DNA of 64,000 nt. Source: Pseudoflavonifractor intestinihominis. Its GTDB lineage: Bacteria > Bacillota > Clostridia > Oscillospirales > Oscillospiraceae. Below the pieces are notes generated by a model. It searched no databases. It was not told the origin of the DNA and was given only the letters and a program-made list of their open reading frames with translations. Below are positions 51,851-64,000 of this stretch, piece after piece; position 1 is the first letter of the stretch; the number at the start of each line of letters is the position of its first letter. The stretch is taken from assembly GCF_040096055.1 (NCBI RefSeq), contig NZ_JBBMFK010000009.1, positions 1 to 64,000 of the forward strand. Direction: 5' to 3'. Position numbers and translations under genes: made by a program.

Positions 51851-52840
51851 ATGATAGAAGTACGCGACCTGGTGAAGCGCTACGGCCGTCACACGGCGGT
51901 GGACCACCTCAGCTTCACCGTGGAACAGGGGCAGGTGTACGGGTTCCTGGGTCCCAACGGCGCGGGTAAGTCCACCACCATGAATATCATGACCGGCTAT
52001 CTGGGCCCCACCGAGGGCGAGGTGCTGGTGGACGGGCACAGCATGACCGATGAGCCGGAAAAGGCCCGGCGTCATATCGGCTATCTGCCCGAGCAGCCGC
52101 CCCTGTATGTGGATATGACGGTGACCGAGTACCTGCTCTTTGCCGCCGAGCTGAAAAAAGTCCCCGCCAGAGGCCGGAGCGGCGAGGTAAAGCGGGTCAT
52201 GGAGCGCACCATGCTCACCGATGTGGCGGGCCGCCTCATCCGCAACCTGTCCAAGGGCTACAAGCAGCGGGTGGGCATCGCCCAGGCTCTGCTGGGCAAC
52301 CCGGAGATCGTGATCCTGGATGAGCCCACCGTGGGCCTGGACCCCAAGCAGATCATTGAGATCCGGACCCTGATCCGGGACCTGGCCAGGGAGCACACCG
52401 TGATCCTCAGCTCCCACATTCTGGCCGAGGTCCAGGCGGTGTGCGACCGGATCCTCATCATCCACCACGGGAAGATGGTGGCCTCGGGCACACCGGAGGA
52501 GCTGGAGCGCCAGCTGGCCGGCACCACTGCCCTGGAGGTCACCCTGAAGGCGGACGAGGCCGCGGGCCGGAACCTGCTGCGGGGCGTGTCCGGCGCGGGG
52601 GCGGTGTCCTACCGGCCCGGCGCGGCGGAAGGGGAGAGCACCTTCCGGGTGGAAAGCCGCAAGGGAGACCTGCGGGAGAAGATCTTCCAGGCCTGTGCGG
52701 CGGAGGGCGTGGCCCTGCTGGGGCTGCGCAGCGCCGGTATGACCCTGGAGGACGTGTTCCTCAAGCTCACCGCCGACGACGGCGTCCCTGCGGAGCCGTC
52801 CGCAGCCCGCGGGGAAAAAGAGGAGGATGAGGCGGAATGA
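51851..52840 (+). CDS. ABC transporter ATPase (GldA-like)
   Basis: A 329-residue ATPase: Walker A GPNGAGKST, Q-loop LPEQPPLY, signature LSKGYKQRVG, Walker B VILDEPTVGLD, then a C-terminal extension of about 100 residues. First gene of a four-gene Gld-type ABC-2 exporter operon with coupled genes. ATG 51851 has AAAGGAGG. The exported compound is unknown. Confidence 0.9.
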   Translation: MIEVRDLVKRYGRHTAVDHLSFTVEQGQVYGFLGPNGAGKSTTMNIMTGYLGPTEGEVLVDGHSMTDEPEKARRHIGYLPEQPPLYVDMTVTEYLLFAAELKKVPARGRSGEVKRVMERTMLTDVAGRLIRNLSKGYKQRVGIAQALLGNPEIVILDEPTVGLDPKQIIEIRTLIRDLAREHTVILSSHILAEVQAVCDRILIIHHGKMVASGTPEELERQLAGTTALEVTLKADEAAGRNLLRGVSGAGAVSYRPGAAEGESTFRVESRKGDLREKIFQACAAEGVALLGLRSAGMTLEDVFLKLTADDGVPAEPSAARGEKEEDEAE

Positions 52841-53541
52841 AGGCTGTGTACAAACGGGAGCTGCGCTCCTATTTCACCAGCATGACGGGCTATCTCTTTA
52901 TCGCCGTGGTAGTGTTCTTCATCGGCATCTACTTTATGGCCAACAACCTGTACTACGGCGCCCCCGGCTTTGCCACCACCCTGCTCAACGTGATGGTGGT
53001 GCTGCTGGTGGCGGTGCCCGTGCTCACCATGCGCTCCATGGCCGAGGAGCGGCGCAGCCGCACCGACCAGCTGCTGCTCACCGCGCCGGTGTCCGTGACC
53101 GGGGTGGTGATGGGCAAGTATCTGGCCATGGTGACCATCCTGGCCATCCCCATGGCCCTCTCCTGCATCTGCCCCCTCATCATCGCCGCCAACGGCACGT
53201 CCCAGCTCCTGTCGGACTACGCATCCATCTTCGCCTTTTTCCTGATGGGGTGCGTGTTCGTGGCGGTGGGCATGTTCATCTCCTCCCTCACCGAGAGCCA
53301 GATCATCGCCGCCGTGGGCACCTTCGCCGCCCTGCTGACCCTGTACCTGTGGGACAGCCTGATGCAGTTCCTGCCCGACGCCCTGTCCAATGTGCTGGGG
53401 CTGTTCTCCTTCAGCTCCGTGCTGAACAACTTCGCCTATTATAATGTGTTCGACGTGCGGGGCGTGGTGCTCTACCTGACATTGGCCGGGCTCTTTGTCT
53501 TTCTGACCGTGCAGGCGCTCCAGAAGCGCCGCTGGAACTGA
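52837..53541 (+). CDS. ABC-2 permease (GldF-like)
   Basis: A 234-residue membrane protein with six helices, begun by ATG overlapping the ATPase stop by four bases. MKAVYKRELRSYFTSMTGYLF is typical of the N-terminal start of GldF-type permeases. Pairs with the upstream ATPase. Confidence 0.9.
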   Translation: MKAVYKRELRSYFTSMTGYLFIAVVVFFIGIYFMANNLYYGAPGFATTLLNVMVVLLVAVPVLTMRSMAEERRSRTDQLLLTAPVSVTGVVMGKYLAMVTILAIPMALSCICPLIIAANGTSQLLSDYASIFAFFLMGCVFVAVGMFISSLTESQIIAAVGTFAALLTLYLWDSLMQFLPDALSNVLGLFSFSSVLNNFAYYNVFDVRGVVLYLTLAGLFVFLTVQALQKRRWN

Positions 53542-53554
53542 GGGGGTGACCGCT

Positions 53555-54949
53555 TTGAAGAAGAACCATCACAAGCTCCGCCAGGGCGGTTACCTGGCGG
53601 CTACCACCGCCATCGTGGTGGCCATCGTGATTTTCATCAACCTGATCGTGGGCCAGCTGCCCACCCATCTGCTGGAGTTCGACCTGTCGGACAAACAGCT
53701 CTACACCGTCAGCGACACCTCCAAGGAGTTCCTGGCCGGGCTGGACAAGGACGTGGAGATCGTGGTCCTGGCCGAGGAGAGCAGCGTGGATGAGCGCATC
53801 TCCAAGTTCCTGGACAACTACGCCGCCCTCTCCGGCCATATCACCGTCACGGAGGTGGACCCGGTGGCCCACCCCTCTGCCGCCGAGAGCTACAACGCGG
53901 CGGTCAACTCCCTGGTGGTCCGGTGCGAGGAGACGGGCAAGGCCAAGGCCATCTCCTTTGACGACATCATCGTCTATGACCAGATGTACTACTATATGTA
54001 CGGCCAGAAATATGAGACCGAGTTTGATGCCGAGGGTCAGCTGACCTCTGCCGTGGACTATGTGACCGGCGACAACGACACGGTGATCTACACCATGGAG
54101 AACCACGGCGAGACCGCCCTGTCCACCCAGGTCACCGACGCCATCGAGAAGGCCAACCTGACCCTGGACAGCACCAGCCTGCTCCTCACCGGCACTGTGC
54201 CCGAGGACTGCAGCCTGCTCATCAGCTACGGCGCGTCCAAAGACCTGACCGACGACGAGCTGTCCATGATCGAGACCTATCTGGACGGCGGCGGACAGGT
54301 GATGTTTGTCCTGGCCAAGACCGAGGAAAAATTGCCCAACTGGGAGGCCCTCATGGCGGAGTACGGCCTGACCCTGGCCGACGGCTACGTGGCCGACACC
54401 GCCCGGTACTATCCCCAGCTGGGCAGCGCCTACGCCATCGCGCCGGTGCTCTCCTCCTCCAGCTCCATCACCAGTGATTTCTCGGACGACGACCTGACCC
54501 TGATGCTCAACGTCCGGGGCATGACCGAGCTGGAGACCCTGCCCGACAACGTGACCGTCACCCCCTTCCTGGAGACCTCCTCCTCCGGCGTGGCCGTCAC
54601 AGAGGACGGCACCCAGACCCAGGGCACCTATCTCCTGGGCGCGGTGAGCGAGAAGACCGACGGGGACGGGAACGCCGCCGGGCGGCTCACCGTCATCTCC
54701 TCGGCCTCCCTGGTGGACGAGAGCATCCTGAACACCATCCCCAACGGCGTCAACCTGGACGTGTTCATGAACGCGGTCACCGACGGCTTTGAGGACATCG
54801 ACAACATCTCCATTGAGCCCAAGAGCCTGGAGACCACCTATAATACCATCCAGAACGCCGGCAGCTGGAGCCTGCTCTTCATCGCCGTCATCCCGGTGAT
54901 CACCCTGATCGTGGGCCTGGTGTACTGGCTGCGCAGGAGGAAACTGTAA
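53555..54949 (+). CDS. GldG-family ABC auxiliary protein
   Basis: About 464 residues: one N-terminal membrane helix (about 15-35), a large extracytoplasmic domain with DLSDKQLYTVSDTSKEFL near its start (GldG/DUF7088-like), and a C-terminal membrane helix (about 440-460). TTG 53555 fits AGGGGGTGA upstream best; GTG 53546 is the alternative. Stop and the next ATG overlap (TAATG). Confidence 0.85.
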   Translation: MKKNHHKLRQGGYLAATTAIVVAIVIFINLIVGQLPTHLLEFDLSDKQLYTVSDTSKEFLAGLDKDVEIVVLAEESSVDERISKFLDNYAALSGHITVTEVDPVAHPSAAESYNAAVNSLVVRCEETGKAKAISFDDIIVYDQMYYYMYGQKYETEFDAEGQLTSAVDYVTGDNDTVIYTMENHGETALSTQVTDAIEKANLTLDSTSLLLTGTVPEDCSLLISYGASKDLTDDELSMIETYLDGGGQVMFVLAKTEEKLPNWEALMAEYGLTLADGYVADTARYYPQLGSAYAIAPVLSSSSSITSDFSDDDLTLMLNVRGMTELETLPDNVTVTPFLETSSSGVAVTEDGTQTQGTYLLGAVSEKTDGDGNAAGRLTVISSASLVDESILNTIPNGVNLDVFMNAVTDGFEDIDNISIEPKSLETTYNTIQNAGSWSLLFIAVIPVITLIVGLVYWLRRRKL

Positions 54950-56040
54950 TGAACAAGGCGACCAAGCTGATGTATGTGCTGGTGGGCGTGCTGGTGGTGT
55001 GCATGGCGGCCTATCTGGGCCTGCGCTGGTGGAACGACACCGCCGAGGACCGGGAGGTGGACGACAGCACCTATCTGGCCCGGCTGGAGGACATCACCGC
55101 CCTCGCCTGGCAGCGGTCGGGGGAGACCCTGTCCTTTGAGAAGGATGAGGACGGCCAGTGGCACGACGCCTCTGACGCCGACTTCCCCCTGGACCAGAGC
55201 TACCTGACCGCCGTGGAGACCACCCTCTCCCAGCTCTCGGCCGTGAAGGTCATCCCGGACCCGGAGGAGGATTCCTCCTACGGGCTGGACGCCCCCGACC
55301 TGACCCTCACCGCCGCCACCGCTGACGGGGAGAGCGTGGAGCTCACCGTGGGCAGCGAGGTGGACGGCAACTACTACGCCCGTCCCGCTGGAGACACCCA
55401 GGTGTATACCATCTCCGCCGCGCTGATGAACCAGACCGAGTACGGTCTGATGGAGATGATCGATCTGGACACCATCCCCACGGTCACCGAGTCCAGCGTG
55501 GAGTCGGTGGAGATCACCTCCGGCGGCGTCACCACCCTGTTTACCAAGGAGACCGTCACCGATACCGATGAGGAGGGCAACGAGACCACCTCCTATGTCT
55601 GGAGCCGGGATGGGGAGGCGCTGTACAGTGAGGACAGCAATCTGGAGGACGGCGTGGACGCCCTGGCCGGGCTGTCCTTCACCTCCTGCGCCTACTGGAA
55701 GCCCAGCGAGGACACCCTGACCGCCTGCGGTCTGGACGACACCGCCGCCAGGATCACCATAACCTATGAGGGCGGGAGCGTCACCCTGCTGCTGGGCGGC
55801 ACTGACGAGAACGGCTACTACTACGCCCAGCTGGAGGGCTCCCAGCAGGTGAACCTGATGTACGCCGCCACGCCGGACAGCCTGCTGGGGCTGCTGACCG
55901 CCCAGACCCAGGCGGAGGCCGACGCCGCCGCCCAGGCGGGAGCGGCCGAGTCTGAGACGGCGGAGGATACCTCCGGCGAGACGGAGGCTGCGGCTGAGAC
56001 GACCGACAGCCCTGCGGAGACAGACGGCGGCGCGGAGTGA
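54949..56040 (+). CDS. DUF4340 membrane-anchored protein
   Basis: A 363-residue protein with an N-terminal helix (about 7-25) and a repeated DUF4340 extracytoplasmic domain (YGLDAPDLTLTAATADGESV and CGLDDTAARITITYEGGSV show the two halves), ending in an Ala/Glu/Thr-rich tail. DUF4340 genes normally follow GldFG-type ABC genes, as here. Confidence 0.87.
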   Translation: MNKATKLMYVLVGVLVVCMAAYLGLRWWNDTAEDREVDDSTYLARLEDITALAWQRSGETLSFEKDEDGQWHDASDADFPLDQSYLTAVETTLSQLSAVKVIPDPEEDSSYGLDAPDLTLTAATADGESVELTVGSEVDGNYYARPAGDTQVYTISAALMNQTEYGLMEMIDLDTIPTVTESSVESVEITSGGVTTLFTKETVTDTDEEGNETTSYVWSRDGEALYSEDSNLEDGVDALAGLSFTSCAYWKPSEDTLTACGLDDTAARITITYEGGSVTLLLGGTDENGYYYAQLEGSQQVNLMYAATPDSLLGLLTAQTQAEADAAAQAGAAESETAEDTSGETEAAAETTDSPAETDGGAE

Positions 56041-56173
56041 TTCCAATATGATCCCACAGGCGGACGCGATGGTTATCCACTGCGTCCGCCTTTTTGTGGA
56101 CAATTTCTCCGGGCAGGAGGAAAAAATCCTGGCAAACCGGGGCGAAAAGCGGCGGAAGAGGGCGGCGGGGGTG

Positions 56174-56201
56174 TTGACAAACGGACAGTTTGTGATACAA
56201 T
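56174..56201 (+). promoter_or_regulatory. Promoter of the alaS T-box transcript
   Basis: TTGACA (56174-56179), 16 bases, TACAAT (56196-56201). Confidence 0.75.
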
Positions 56202-56207
56202 ATCTAA

Positions 56208-56434
56208 GCTAAAAGCCATGACGAAGCCAAGCGGGCCACGCCGCGACGAGCGAGAGGGGACGGTGAGAGCCCTCCGCGACACGGACCCGCGCGCCACTTC
56301 ACCAGCCGCCCGCGACGAGCGGGACGCCTCATCCCCGTTACCGGATGACATGAGATGCTCCGTTTTGGGGCAGATCAGGGTGGTACCGTGGAGTGAATTT
56401 GCTCCGCCCCTGACGTGGGGCGGGGCTTTTTTTA
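56208..56434 (+). promoter_or_regulatory. T-box leader (probably alanine-responsive)
   Basis: The T-box sequence AGGGTGGTACCG (56377-56388) lies before a strong terminator (CTCCGCCCC/GGGGCGGG then seven T, 56402-56433). Stem regions with GAGCGAGAGGGGACGGTGAG lie upstream. The downstream alaS gene implies uncharged tRNA-Ala as ligand; I could not place the specifier codon with certainty. Confidence 0.85.
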
Positions 56435-56456
56435 TGACCGAACAGGGGGTGTATGA

Positions 56457-57116
56457 ATGCTTGACAGCCAGGGATTTGATCTGTGGGCGGACGACTATGA
56501 CAGGGATGTGGGACTGTCCGACGAATCCGACCGATATCCCTTTGCTGGATATCGGGAGATACTGAACGATATTTACAACCGCATCCTCTCCCGTCGGGGT
56601 GACGAGGCCCCCAGAGTGCTGGACCTGGGGTTCGGTACAGGGACACTGACTACGCGGCTTTATGGCCGGGGCTGCCGAATCTGGGGACAGGACTTTTCCC
56701 CGCACATGATTGCTCGGGCACGGGAAAAGATGCCGGAGGCGGAACTGTATCAGGGCGATCTGAGCAAGGGCCTGGTTGACGCGCTGTCAGCACAGAAATA
56801 CGACGCGATCGTTGCCACCTACTCCCTACACCATCTGACCGACGGCCAGAAAGCCAATTTCCTGAGAGAACTGCTCCCCCTGCTCAACCCGGGCGGGAGT
56901 ATCTATATCGGCGATGTGGCCTTTGCCACACAGGAGGAACTGGAGCGGTGCAGGGAGAAGGCCGGAACCGACTGGGACGACGACGAGATCTATTTCGTGG
57001 TGGACCGGTTGAAAGAGCAGTTTCCATGGCTCACCTTTACCCGCCATTCCGACTGCGCCGGTCTGATCGAGTTGACACAGATAGATGGCTCGGCGGCCCC
57101 ACCGCCGCAGAATTGA
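56457..57116 (+). CDS. Class I SAM-dependent methyltransferase
   Basis: A 219-residue cytoplasmic methyltransferase. Motif I VLDLGFGTGTLT binds SAM, then the DFSPHMIARAREKMP motif II and IVATYSLHHL motif IV. It lies between the alanine T-box and alaS, so it should be made when tRNA-Ala is uncharged. Related genes are annotated only as methyltransferases; the substrate is unknown. ATG 56457 after AGGGGGTG. Confidence 0.85.
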   Translation: MLDSQGFDLWADDYDRDVGLSDESDRYPFAGYREILNDIYNRILSRRGDEAPRVLDLGFGTGTLTTRLYGRGCRIWGQDFSPHMIARAREKMPEAELYQGDLSKGLVDALSAQKYDAIVATYSLHHLTDGQKANFLRELLPLLNPGGSIYIGDVAFATQEELERCREKAGTDWDDDEIYFVVDRLKEQFPWLTFTRHSDCAGLIELTQIDGSAAPPPQN

Positions 57117-57167
57117 AAAAATCAGAATTGAAAATAATCAGCAATTCAAATGTGGAGGTAGATTCCC

Positions 57168-59843
<2,676 letters not shown>

Positions 59844-59901
59844 GCCGCCCGGCGTCTCTGCGCACAGCTCAGTCCGGTGGACTGGAAAGGAGGGGCTGCG
59901 T

Positions 59902-60075
59902 ATGCTGCCTCAGGACCCTGTGATTTTGCTCAGCTACCTCAACACCAAGCTGCGGGATGAGTACCCCAGCCTGGAGGCGCTGTGCGACGATCTCCAGGCC
60001 GACGCCGGGGAGATCACGGCCAAGCTGGAGGCCATTGGATATACCTATGACCCTCAGCGGAACCAGTTCGTATAA
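59902..60075 (+). CDS. DUF4250 small protein
   Basis: A 57-residue protein beginning MLPQDPVILLSYLNTKLRDE and ending GYTYDPQRNQFV, the pattern of the DUF4250 family in Firmicutes. ATG 59902 after GGAAAGGAGG. Function unknown. Follows alaS by 58 bases. Confidence 0.85.
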   Translation: MLPQDPVILLSYLNTKLRDEYPSLEALCDDLQADAGEITAKLEAIGYTYDPQRNQFV

Positions 60076-60077
60076 AT

Positions 60078-60126
60078 AAAAAGCGGGGCAGGACCGTCTG
60101 CACGCAGATGGTTCTTCCCCGTTTTT
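60078..60126 (+). terminator. Terminator after the DUF4250 gene
   Basis: GCGGGG and CCCCG arms with inner pairing (AGGACCGTCTGC against CAGATGGTTCT), followed by TTTTT. Confidence 0.75.
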
Positions 60127-60198
60127 GTATTTTATGGTACAATATTTTTGGCAGAATAAAGAATCCGGATATAAGCGCGAGACAACAGGAGAGAAGAC

Positions 60199-61506
60199 AT
60201 GAAGCGAATCCTGACCATGGTTCTGACACTTGCCATGCTTACCGCCATGGGCGGCTGTACCGGCGACCCGGCCCAGCCTCCGGCGTCTGCGGCGGAGCCC
60301 ACGGCCTCTGAGCGCGAGCCCGTACCGGCCACGCCCTCCGCCTCTGGGACCGCTGGGCCGGTGGAGTCCCTGCCCGCTGAGAGCGGGCCGCCCGCCTCCA
60401 CACCGGCCGCTGACCCCATCGCAGAGCAGGTGGCGGCTATGACGCTGGAGGAGAAGGTGGGACAGCTCTTGATCGCCGGATTCTACGGCACGGAAGACGG
60501 GGACTATGTGGACAGCCTGATCCAGGACTATCAGGTGGGCGGTCTGATCTTCTTCGGCCGCAACGTGGGCACGGCGGAGGAGCTGGTGGCCCTGGTCAAT
60601 GACCTGCGGGCCAGAAACGGGGAACACATCCCCCTCTTCTTCTCCCTGGACCAGGAGGGGGGCACCGTGGAGCGCATGCCCGACGAGGTGAGCCCTCTGG
60701 AGGACGCCTACACCTACGGCCAGAGCGGCAGCAGCGAAGTGGGCTATTCCCTGGGCCAGGTGCTGGCCCACGAGTGTGCCGCCTTCGGCTTCAACCTGGA
60801 CTTTGCCCCGTCCCTGGATATCTGGAGCAACCCGGAGAACACGGTCATCGGCACCCGGGCCTTCGGCACCACGGCGGAGGCGGTGGAGGCGGTGGGCCCC
60901 TGGGTGGCCTACGGCCTGATGGACGGCGGGGTCATCCCGGTGGTCAAACACTTCCCCGGCCACGGGGACACGGCGGTGGACTCCCACGTGGGCCTGCCCA
61001 CGGTGTCCAAGACGGTGGACGAGCTGATGGCCTCCGAGCTCATCCCCTTCCGGAGCGCCATTGCGGGCCGGGAAGGGGAGGGGGTGCCCGCCGTTATGGT
61101 GGCCCACATCCTCATGGCGGCCATCGACCCGGAGCACCCCGCGTCCCTCTCCCAGGCGGTGGTCACCGGACTGCTGCGGGAGCAGCTGGGCTTTGACGGT
61201 GTGGTGTTTACCGACGACCTGACCATGGGTGCCATCGCAGAGCACTACGGCCTGGACGAGGCCGCTGTCCTGGCCCTGGAGGCCGGGTGCGATGTGCTGC
61301 TGGTGTGCCACAACGAGGGGGATCTGGCCCTGGCCCGGCAGGCGGTGCTGGACGCGGTGGCCTCCGGCCGCCTGAGTGAGGAGCGGATCGATCAGAGCGT
61401 GTACCGCATCCTCTCACTGAAGGGGGCCTACGGCCTGACCAACGACCCCGTTGAAATGCCCGATCTCCAGGCACTCAACCAGGAGATTACCGCTCTGAAC
61501 CCCTGA
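60199..61506 (+). CDS. GH3 beta-N-acetylhexosaminidase lipoprotein (NagZ-like)
   Basis: A 435-residue lipoprotein (GGC lipobox at about 16-18), Pro/Ala/Ser-rich linker, then a glycoside hydrolase family 3 domain. KHFPGHGDTAVDSHVGLP is the NagZ histidine loop that acts as acid/base, and VVFTDDLTMGAI has the catalytic Asp. Probably removes GlcNAc from muropeptides or glycans outside the membrane. ATG 60199 follows GGAGAGAAG. Confidence 0.92.
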   Translation: MKRILTMVLTLAMLTAMGGCTGDPAQPPASAAEPTASEREPVPATPSASGTAGPVESLPAESGPPASTPAADPIAEQVAAMTLEEKVGQLLIAGFYGTEDGDYVDSLIQDYQVGGLIFFGRNVGTAEELVALVNDLRARNGEHIPLFFSLDQEGGTVERMPDEVSPLEDAYTYGQSGSSEVGYSLGQVLAHECAAFGFNLDFAPSLDIWSNPENTVIGTRAFGTTAEAVEAVGPWVAYGLMDGGVIPVVKHFPGHGDTAVDSHVGLPTVSKTVDELMASELIPFRSAIAGREGEGVPAVMVAHILMAAIDPEHPASLSQAVVTGLLREQLGFDGVVFTDDLTMGAIAEHYGLDEAAVLALEAGCDVLLVCHNEGDLALARQAVLDAVASGRLSEERIDQSVYRILSLKGAYGLTNDPVEMPDLQALNQEITALNP

Positions 61507-61628
61507 GAAAGGCGCGACATTTTCTGCGGAATTTTACCTGTTTTTTACCAGCCCTTGGTTGAGCGGGCCCCAGCCCCTTGATATAATGCAGCACCGTAGG
61601 ACAAACGAGAGAAAGAAGGAATGTAAGC

Positions 61629-63794
61629 ATGAAAAAGCGTCCCATCCGCATCCTGCCCATGTCTCTGGCGCTGGCAATGTCCCTGTCTCTGGCGGCGCCG
61701 GTGTCGGCGGTCTCCCTGACCGACGTGGCGGGCCCCTACGCCCAGAGCATTGAAGCCCTGGCGGAGAAGGGGGTCATCAAGGGCGACGGCACCGGGGCCT
61801 ACCACCCCGAGGCGCCTCTGACCCGCTCCGCCGCGGCCTCCCTGCTCTATGAGGCCTTCTGCCTGGTGCCCGTGTTCTCCATGGAGGCGCCCGCGCCCGA
61901 GGCCAATGAGGACGGCACCATGCCCGAGCCCCTCACCAAGCAGTTCTACTCCACCGAGACTACCGTGGCCACCCTGGACGCGGTGCTCATGCCCGCCGCC
62001 CCCGACGCGGTGGGGACCTGGGCTGAGACCGTGGCCAACACCGTACTGGAGGCCCGCCTGATGGACCAGATCGACGGCGCCTTCCAGGGGGACAGGACCA
62101 TGACCCGCTCCGAGTTCGCCCTGGCCGTGATGAAAGCGGTCTACGGCGCGGACAAGGACATGGATTTCCTGGCCCAGGGCAGGGCGGACGGCCTGCTGCC
62201 CGAGGGCCTGACCCTGGACGGCACGGTCATCACCCGGGGCGAGGCGGCCCTGCTGCTGGACACCGCCACCCGTGACCTGACCATCATCACCACCATGTCC
62301 ACCTCCGACATCCACGGCAACATGGTGCCCTACACTCCCTCCGGCTCCAGCATCGAGGTGGGCGGCTCCGCCCGGGCGGCCTGGCTCTTTGACGAGGCCG
62401 AGCGCCGCAACCCCAACACCCTGATCCTCGACGGCGGCGACTCCCCCTATAACACCGACCTGGCCAACATCTCCCTGGGCAAGTCCAGCGTGGACGTGAT
62501 GAACGCCCAGGGCTATGACGCCACCGTGCTGGGCAACCACGACTTTGACTACTCCTTTGACAATCTGCTCTCCCTGGCGGAGCGGGCGGATTACGCCATG
62601 CTCTCCGCCAACACCTACTGGAAGGACGGCACCTACCCCGAGCAGTTCGAGCCCTACATCGTCAAGGAGCTGGACGGCGTGAAGGTGGCCATCGTGGGCC
62701 TGACCGATGACGGCAGCAAGGCCACCACCCACTACGCCAACACCCAGGATATCGACTTCCACGACCAGTGGGAGGTGGGCCAGGAGGTTGTGGCCCAGGC
62801 GGACGCCGAGGCCGACGTGGTCATCATGCTCTCCCACCTCCACGGCGGCAACAACACCGTACCCACCAGAATTGACGGAATCGACATGGAGATCGGCGGC
62901 GGCAACGACATCTTCGGCCGCCCTCTGAACATCGAGGGCACCGTTGTGGTCAACCCCGGCGGCGTGGGCACCTGCGTCAACCAGACCAACCTGAACCTGA
63001 AGGACGGTGAGGTCCTGGGCTACACCTTCAACCAGATCATCCTCTCCTCCGATGTGCCCGAGGACGCGGAGGTCAAGGCCATCATCGAGGACTACCAGGC
63101 CGACCTGGACGCCCAGATGGAGGTCGTCATTGGCCAGTGCGCCTCTGATATCGCCTGGTCCAGCCCCCTGGTGCGCACCCAGGAGAGCCCCCTGGGCAAC
63201 CTGGCCGCCGACGCCCTGCGGGACTACTGCGACGCCGACATCGCCATCCAGAACGGCGGCGGCATCCGTGCCGGCCTCACCGCCGGGGACGTGACCGTGG
63301 GCGACGTGTTCGCCATGCTGCCCTTTGACAACAAGGTCACCCTGGTGGAGGTCACCGGCCAGACCGTGTGGGACGCCCTGGAGAACGGCGTGGACGGTTA
63401 TCCCACCACCAACGGCAAGTTCCCCCAGGTCTCCGGCATCAAGTACACCTTTGACGGCTCCAAGCCCGCGGGCGAGCGCATTGTGTCCGTGACGATGGAG
63501 GACGGCACCCCCCTGGACCTGGATGCCTGGTACACCCTGGCCTGCAACGACTTCATGTGCGGCGGCGGCGACGGGTACACCATGCTCAACGTGTTCAACC
63601 CCGACGACGGCAATGAGCACAACGGCGAGACCGCAGCCCAGGACCTGCCCGGCTGCAAGCTGGTCTACCGCACCAACGACTACTACCGCACCGTGGTCAG
63701 CGAGTATATCAAGGCCCAGGGCAATATCGCCCCCGCTCTGGACGGCCGCATCACCATTCTCAACCCCCAGGAGGGCGGCGGCTCTCTGAACTGA
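61629..63794 (+). CDS. SLH-containing 5'-nucleotidase/metallophosphoesterase
   Basis: A 721-residue exported protein: signal peptide (about 1-27), SLH-type repeats (about 28-215), then a metallophosphoesterase domain (MSTSDIHGN, GNHDFDYSFD, LSHLHGG) and the 5'-nucleotidase C-terminal domain (IQNGGGIRAGLTAGDVTVGD, CGGGDGYTM). Hydrolyses nucleotides or cyclic nucleotide phosphates at the cell surface to recover nucleosides and phosphate. ATG 61629 follows AAAGAAGGAA. Confidence 0.92.
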   Translation: MKKRPIRILPMSLALAMSLSLAAPVSAVSLTDVAGPYAQSIEALAEKGVIKGDGTGAYHPEAPLTRSAAASLLYEAFCLVPVFSMEAPAPEANEDGTMPEPLTKQFYSTETTVATLDAVLMPAAPDAVGTWAETVANTVLEARLMDQIDGAFQGDRTMTRSEFALAVMKAVYGADKDMDFLAQGRADGLLPEGLTLDGTVITRGEAALLLDTATRDLTIITTMSTSDIHGNMVPYTPSGSSIEVGGSARAAWLFDEAERRNPNTLILDGGDSPYNTDLANISLGKSSVDVMNAQGYDATVLGNHDFDYSFDNLLSLAERADYAMLSANTYWKDGTYPEQFEPYIVKELDGVKVAIVGLTDDGSKATTHYANTQDIDFHDQWEVGQEVVAQADAEADVVIMLSHLHGGNNTVPTRIDGIDMEIGGGNDIFGRPLNIEGTVVVNPGGVGTCVNQTNLNLKDGEVLGYTFNQIILSSDVPEDAEVKAIIEDYQADLDAQMEVVIGQCASDIAWSSPLVRTQESPLGNLAADALRDYCDADIAIQNGGGIRAGLTAGDVTVGDVFAMLPFDNKVTLVEVTGQTVWDALENGVDGYPTTNGKFPQVSGIKYTFDGSKPAGERIVSVTMEDGTPLDLDAWYTLACNDFMCGGGDGYTMLNVFNPDDGNEHNGETAAQDLPGCKLVYRTNDYYRTVVSEYIKAQGNIAPALDGRITILNPQEGGGSLN

Positions 63795-63814
63795 GGCAAT
63801 TTCCCAGTAGAACG

Positions 63815-63856
63815 AAAAACGGCCCCGGCGGGAGAATTTCTCCCGCCGGGGCCATG
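63815..63856. terminator. Terminator-like hairpin
   Basis: A 15-bp or longer stem (GGCCCCGGCGGGAGA and complement, 63821-63853). The T run is on the minus-strand side; on the plus strand only ATGTTTA follows. Confidence 0.6.
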
Positions 63857-63946
63857 TTTATAGAACCATTTCTTGCGGAAAGTGGGGCGTTATGGTATCC
63901 TGAAGGTGGAGAGAGGTACGCCGTGAACTGGAAAGGAGGCATCCCT

Positions 63947-64000
63947 ATGCCGGAATTTCTGCTCAGCTATGGAACCCTCGGAGGGCCCGCACCTGTGGGA
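63947..64000 (+). CDS. Start of an unidentified gene, cut by the window end
   Basis: ATG after GGAAAGGAGG. Only 18 codons are visible (MPEFLLSYGTLGGPAPVG). Too short to identify. Confidence 0.45.
   Translation, partial: MPEFLLSYGTLGGPAPVG

Overview
The window looks like the chromosome of a gut Clostridia species of the Oscillospiraceae type (Flavonifractor/Lawsonibacter-like). The reasons are a GC-rich core, many SLH-anchored surface proteins, a long Firmicutes-type SRP RNA, an FMN riboswitch and an alanine T-box. The genus is an inference. The core (about 37.8-64 kb) is ordinary: SRP RNA and dnaX-ybaB, a DUF362 ferredoxin, dinB, FMN-controlled ribU, pepT, a large S-layer-like protein, a Gld-type ABC export operon, T-box/methyltransferase/alaS, a GH3 lipoprotein and an SLH-anchored 5'-nucleotidase.

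The left 37.7 kb is a stack of integrated elements in one tRNA-Ala(CGC) locus. The native promoter (37775-37802, minus strand) and the native tRNA 5' half (37709-37729) remain beside the SRP RNA. An older element (X) entered there. Its visible remains are prgI and virB4 conjugation genes, an SLH fragment fused to virB4 by a deletion, an operon resembling an intrinsic-factor/ECF vitamin B12 uptake system, a 5'-truncated serine integrase, and a tRNA-Ala that X carried.

A younger element (Y, about 25,973 bp between the two AG cores at 11568 and 37541) entered the tRNA carried by X and split it into a 3' half (11514-11569) and a 5' half (37541-37562). Joined in silico, the halves give a perfect 76-nt tRNA-Ala, and the two element ends give a near-palindromic 48-bp attP. 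Y carries its own serine integrase and its own intact tRNA-Ala, which puts a functional tRNA back behind the native promoter.

Y carries two kinds of cargo. The first (12.3-30.3 kb) is a redox/hydrolase island: extracytoplasmic flavodoxins, alpha/beta hydrolases, a DUF4405 membrane protein, aldo/keto reductases, FMN reductases, one intact and one metal-ligand-less Fe-alcohol dehydrogenase, and a LysR regulator. Four promoters in it share the same LysR-type box with identical spacing. The second (30.4-35.5 kb) is a 1009-residue protein with the ordered motifs of cellular, eukaryote-type RNA-dependent RNA polymerases, an overlapping partner gene, and a divergent RepA-like ATPase. This polymerase module and the tRNA-replacing integration cassette are the most unusual contents of the window.
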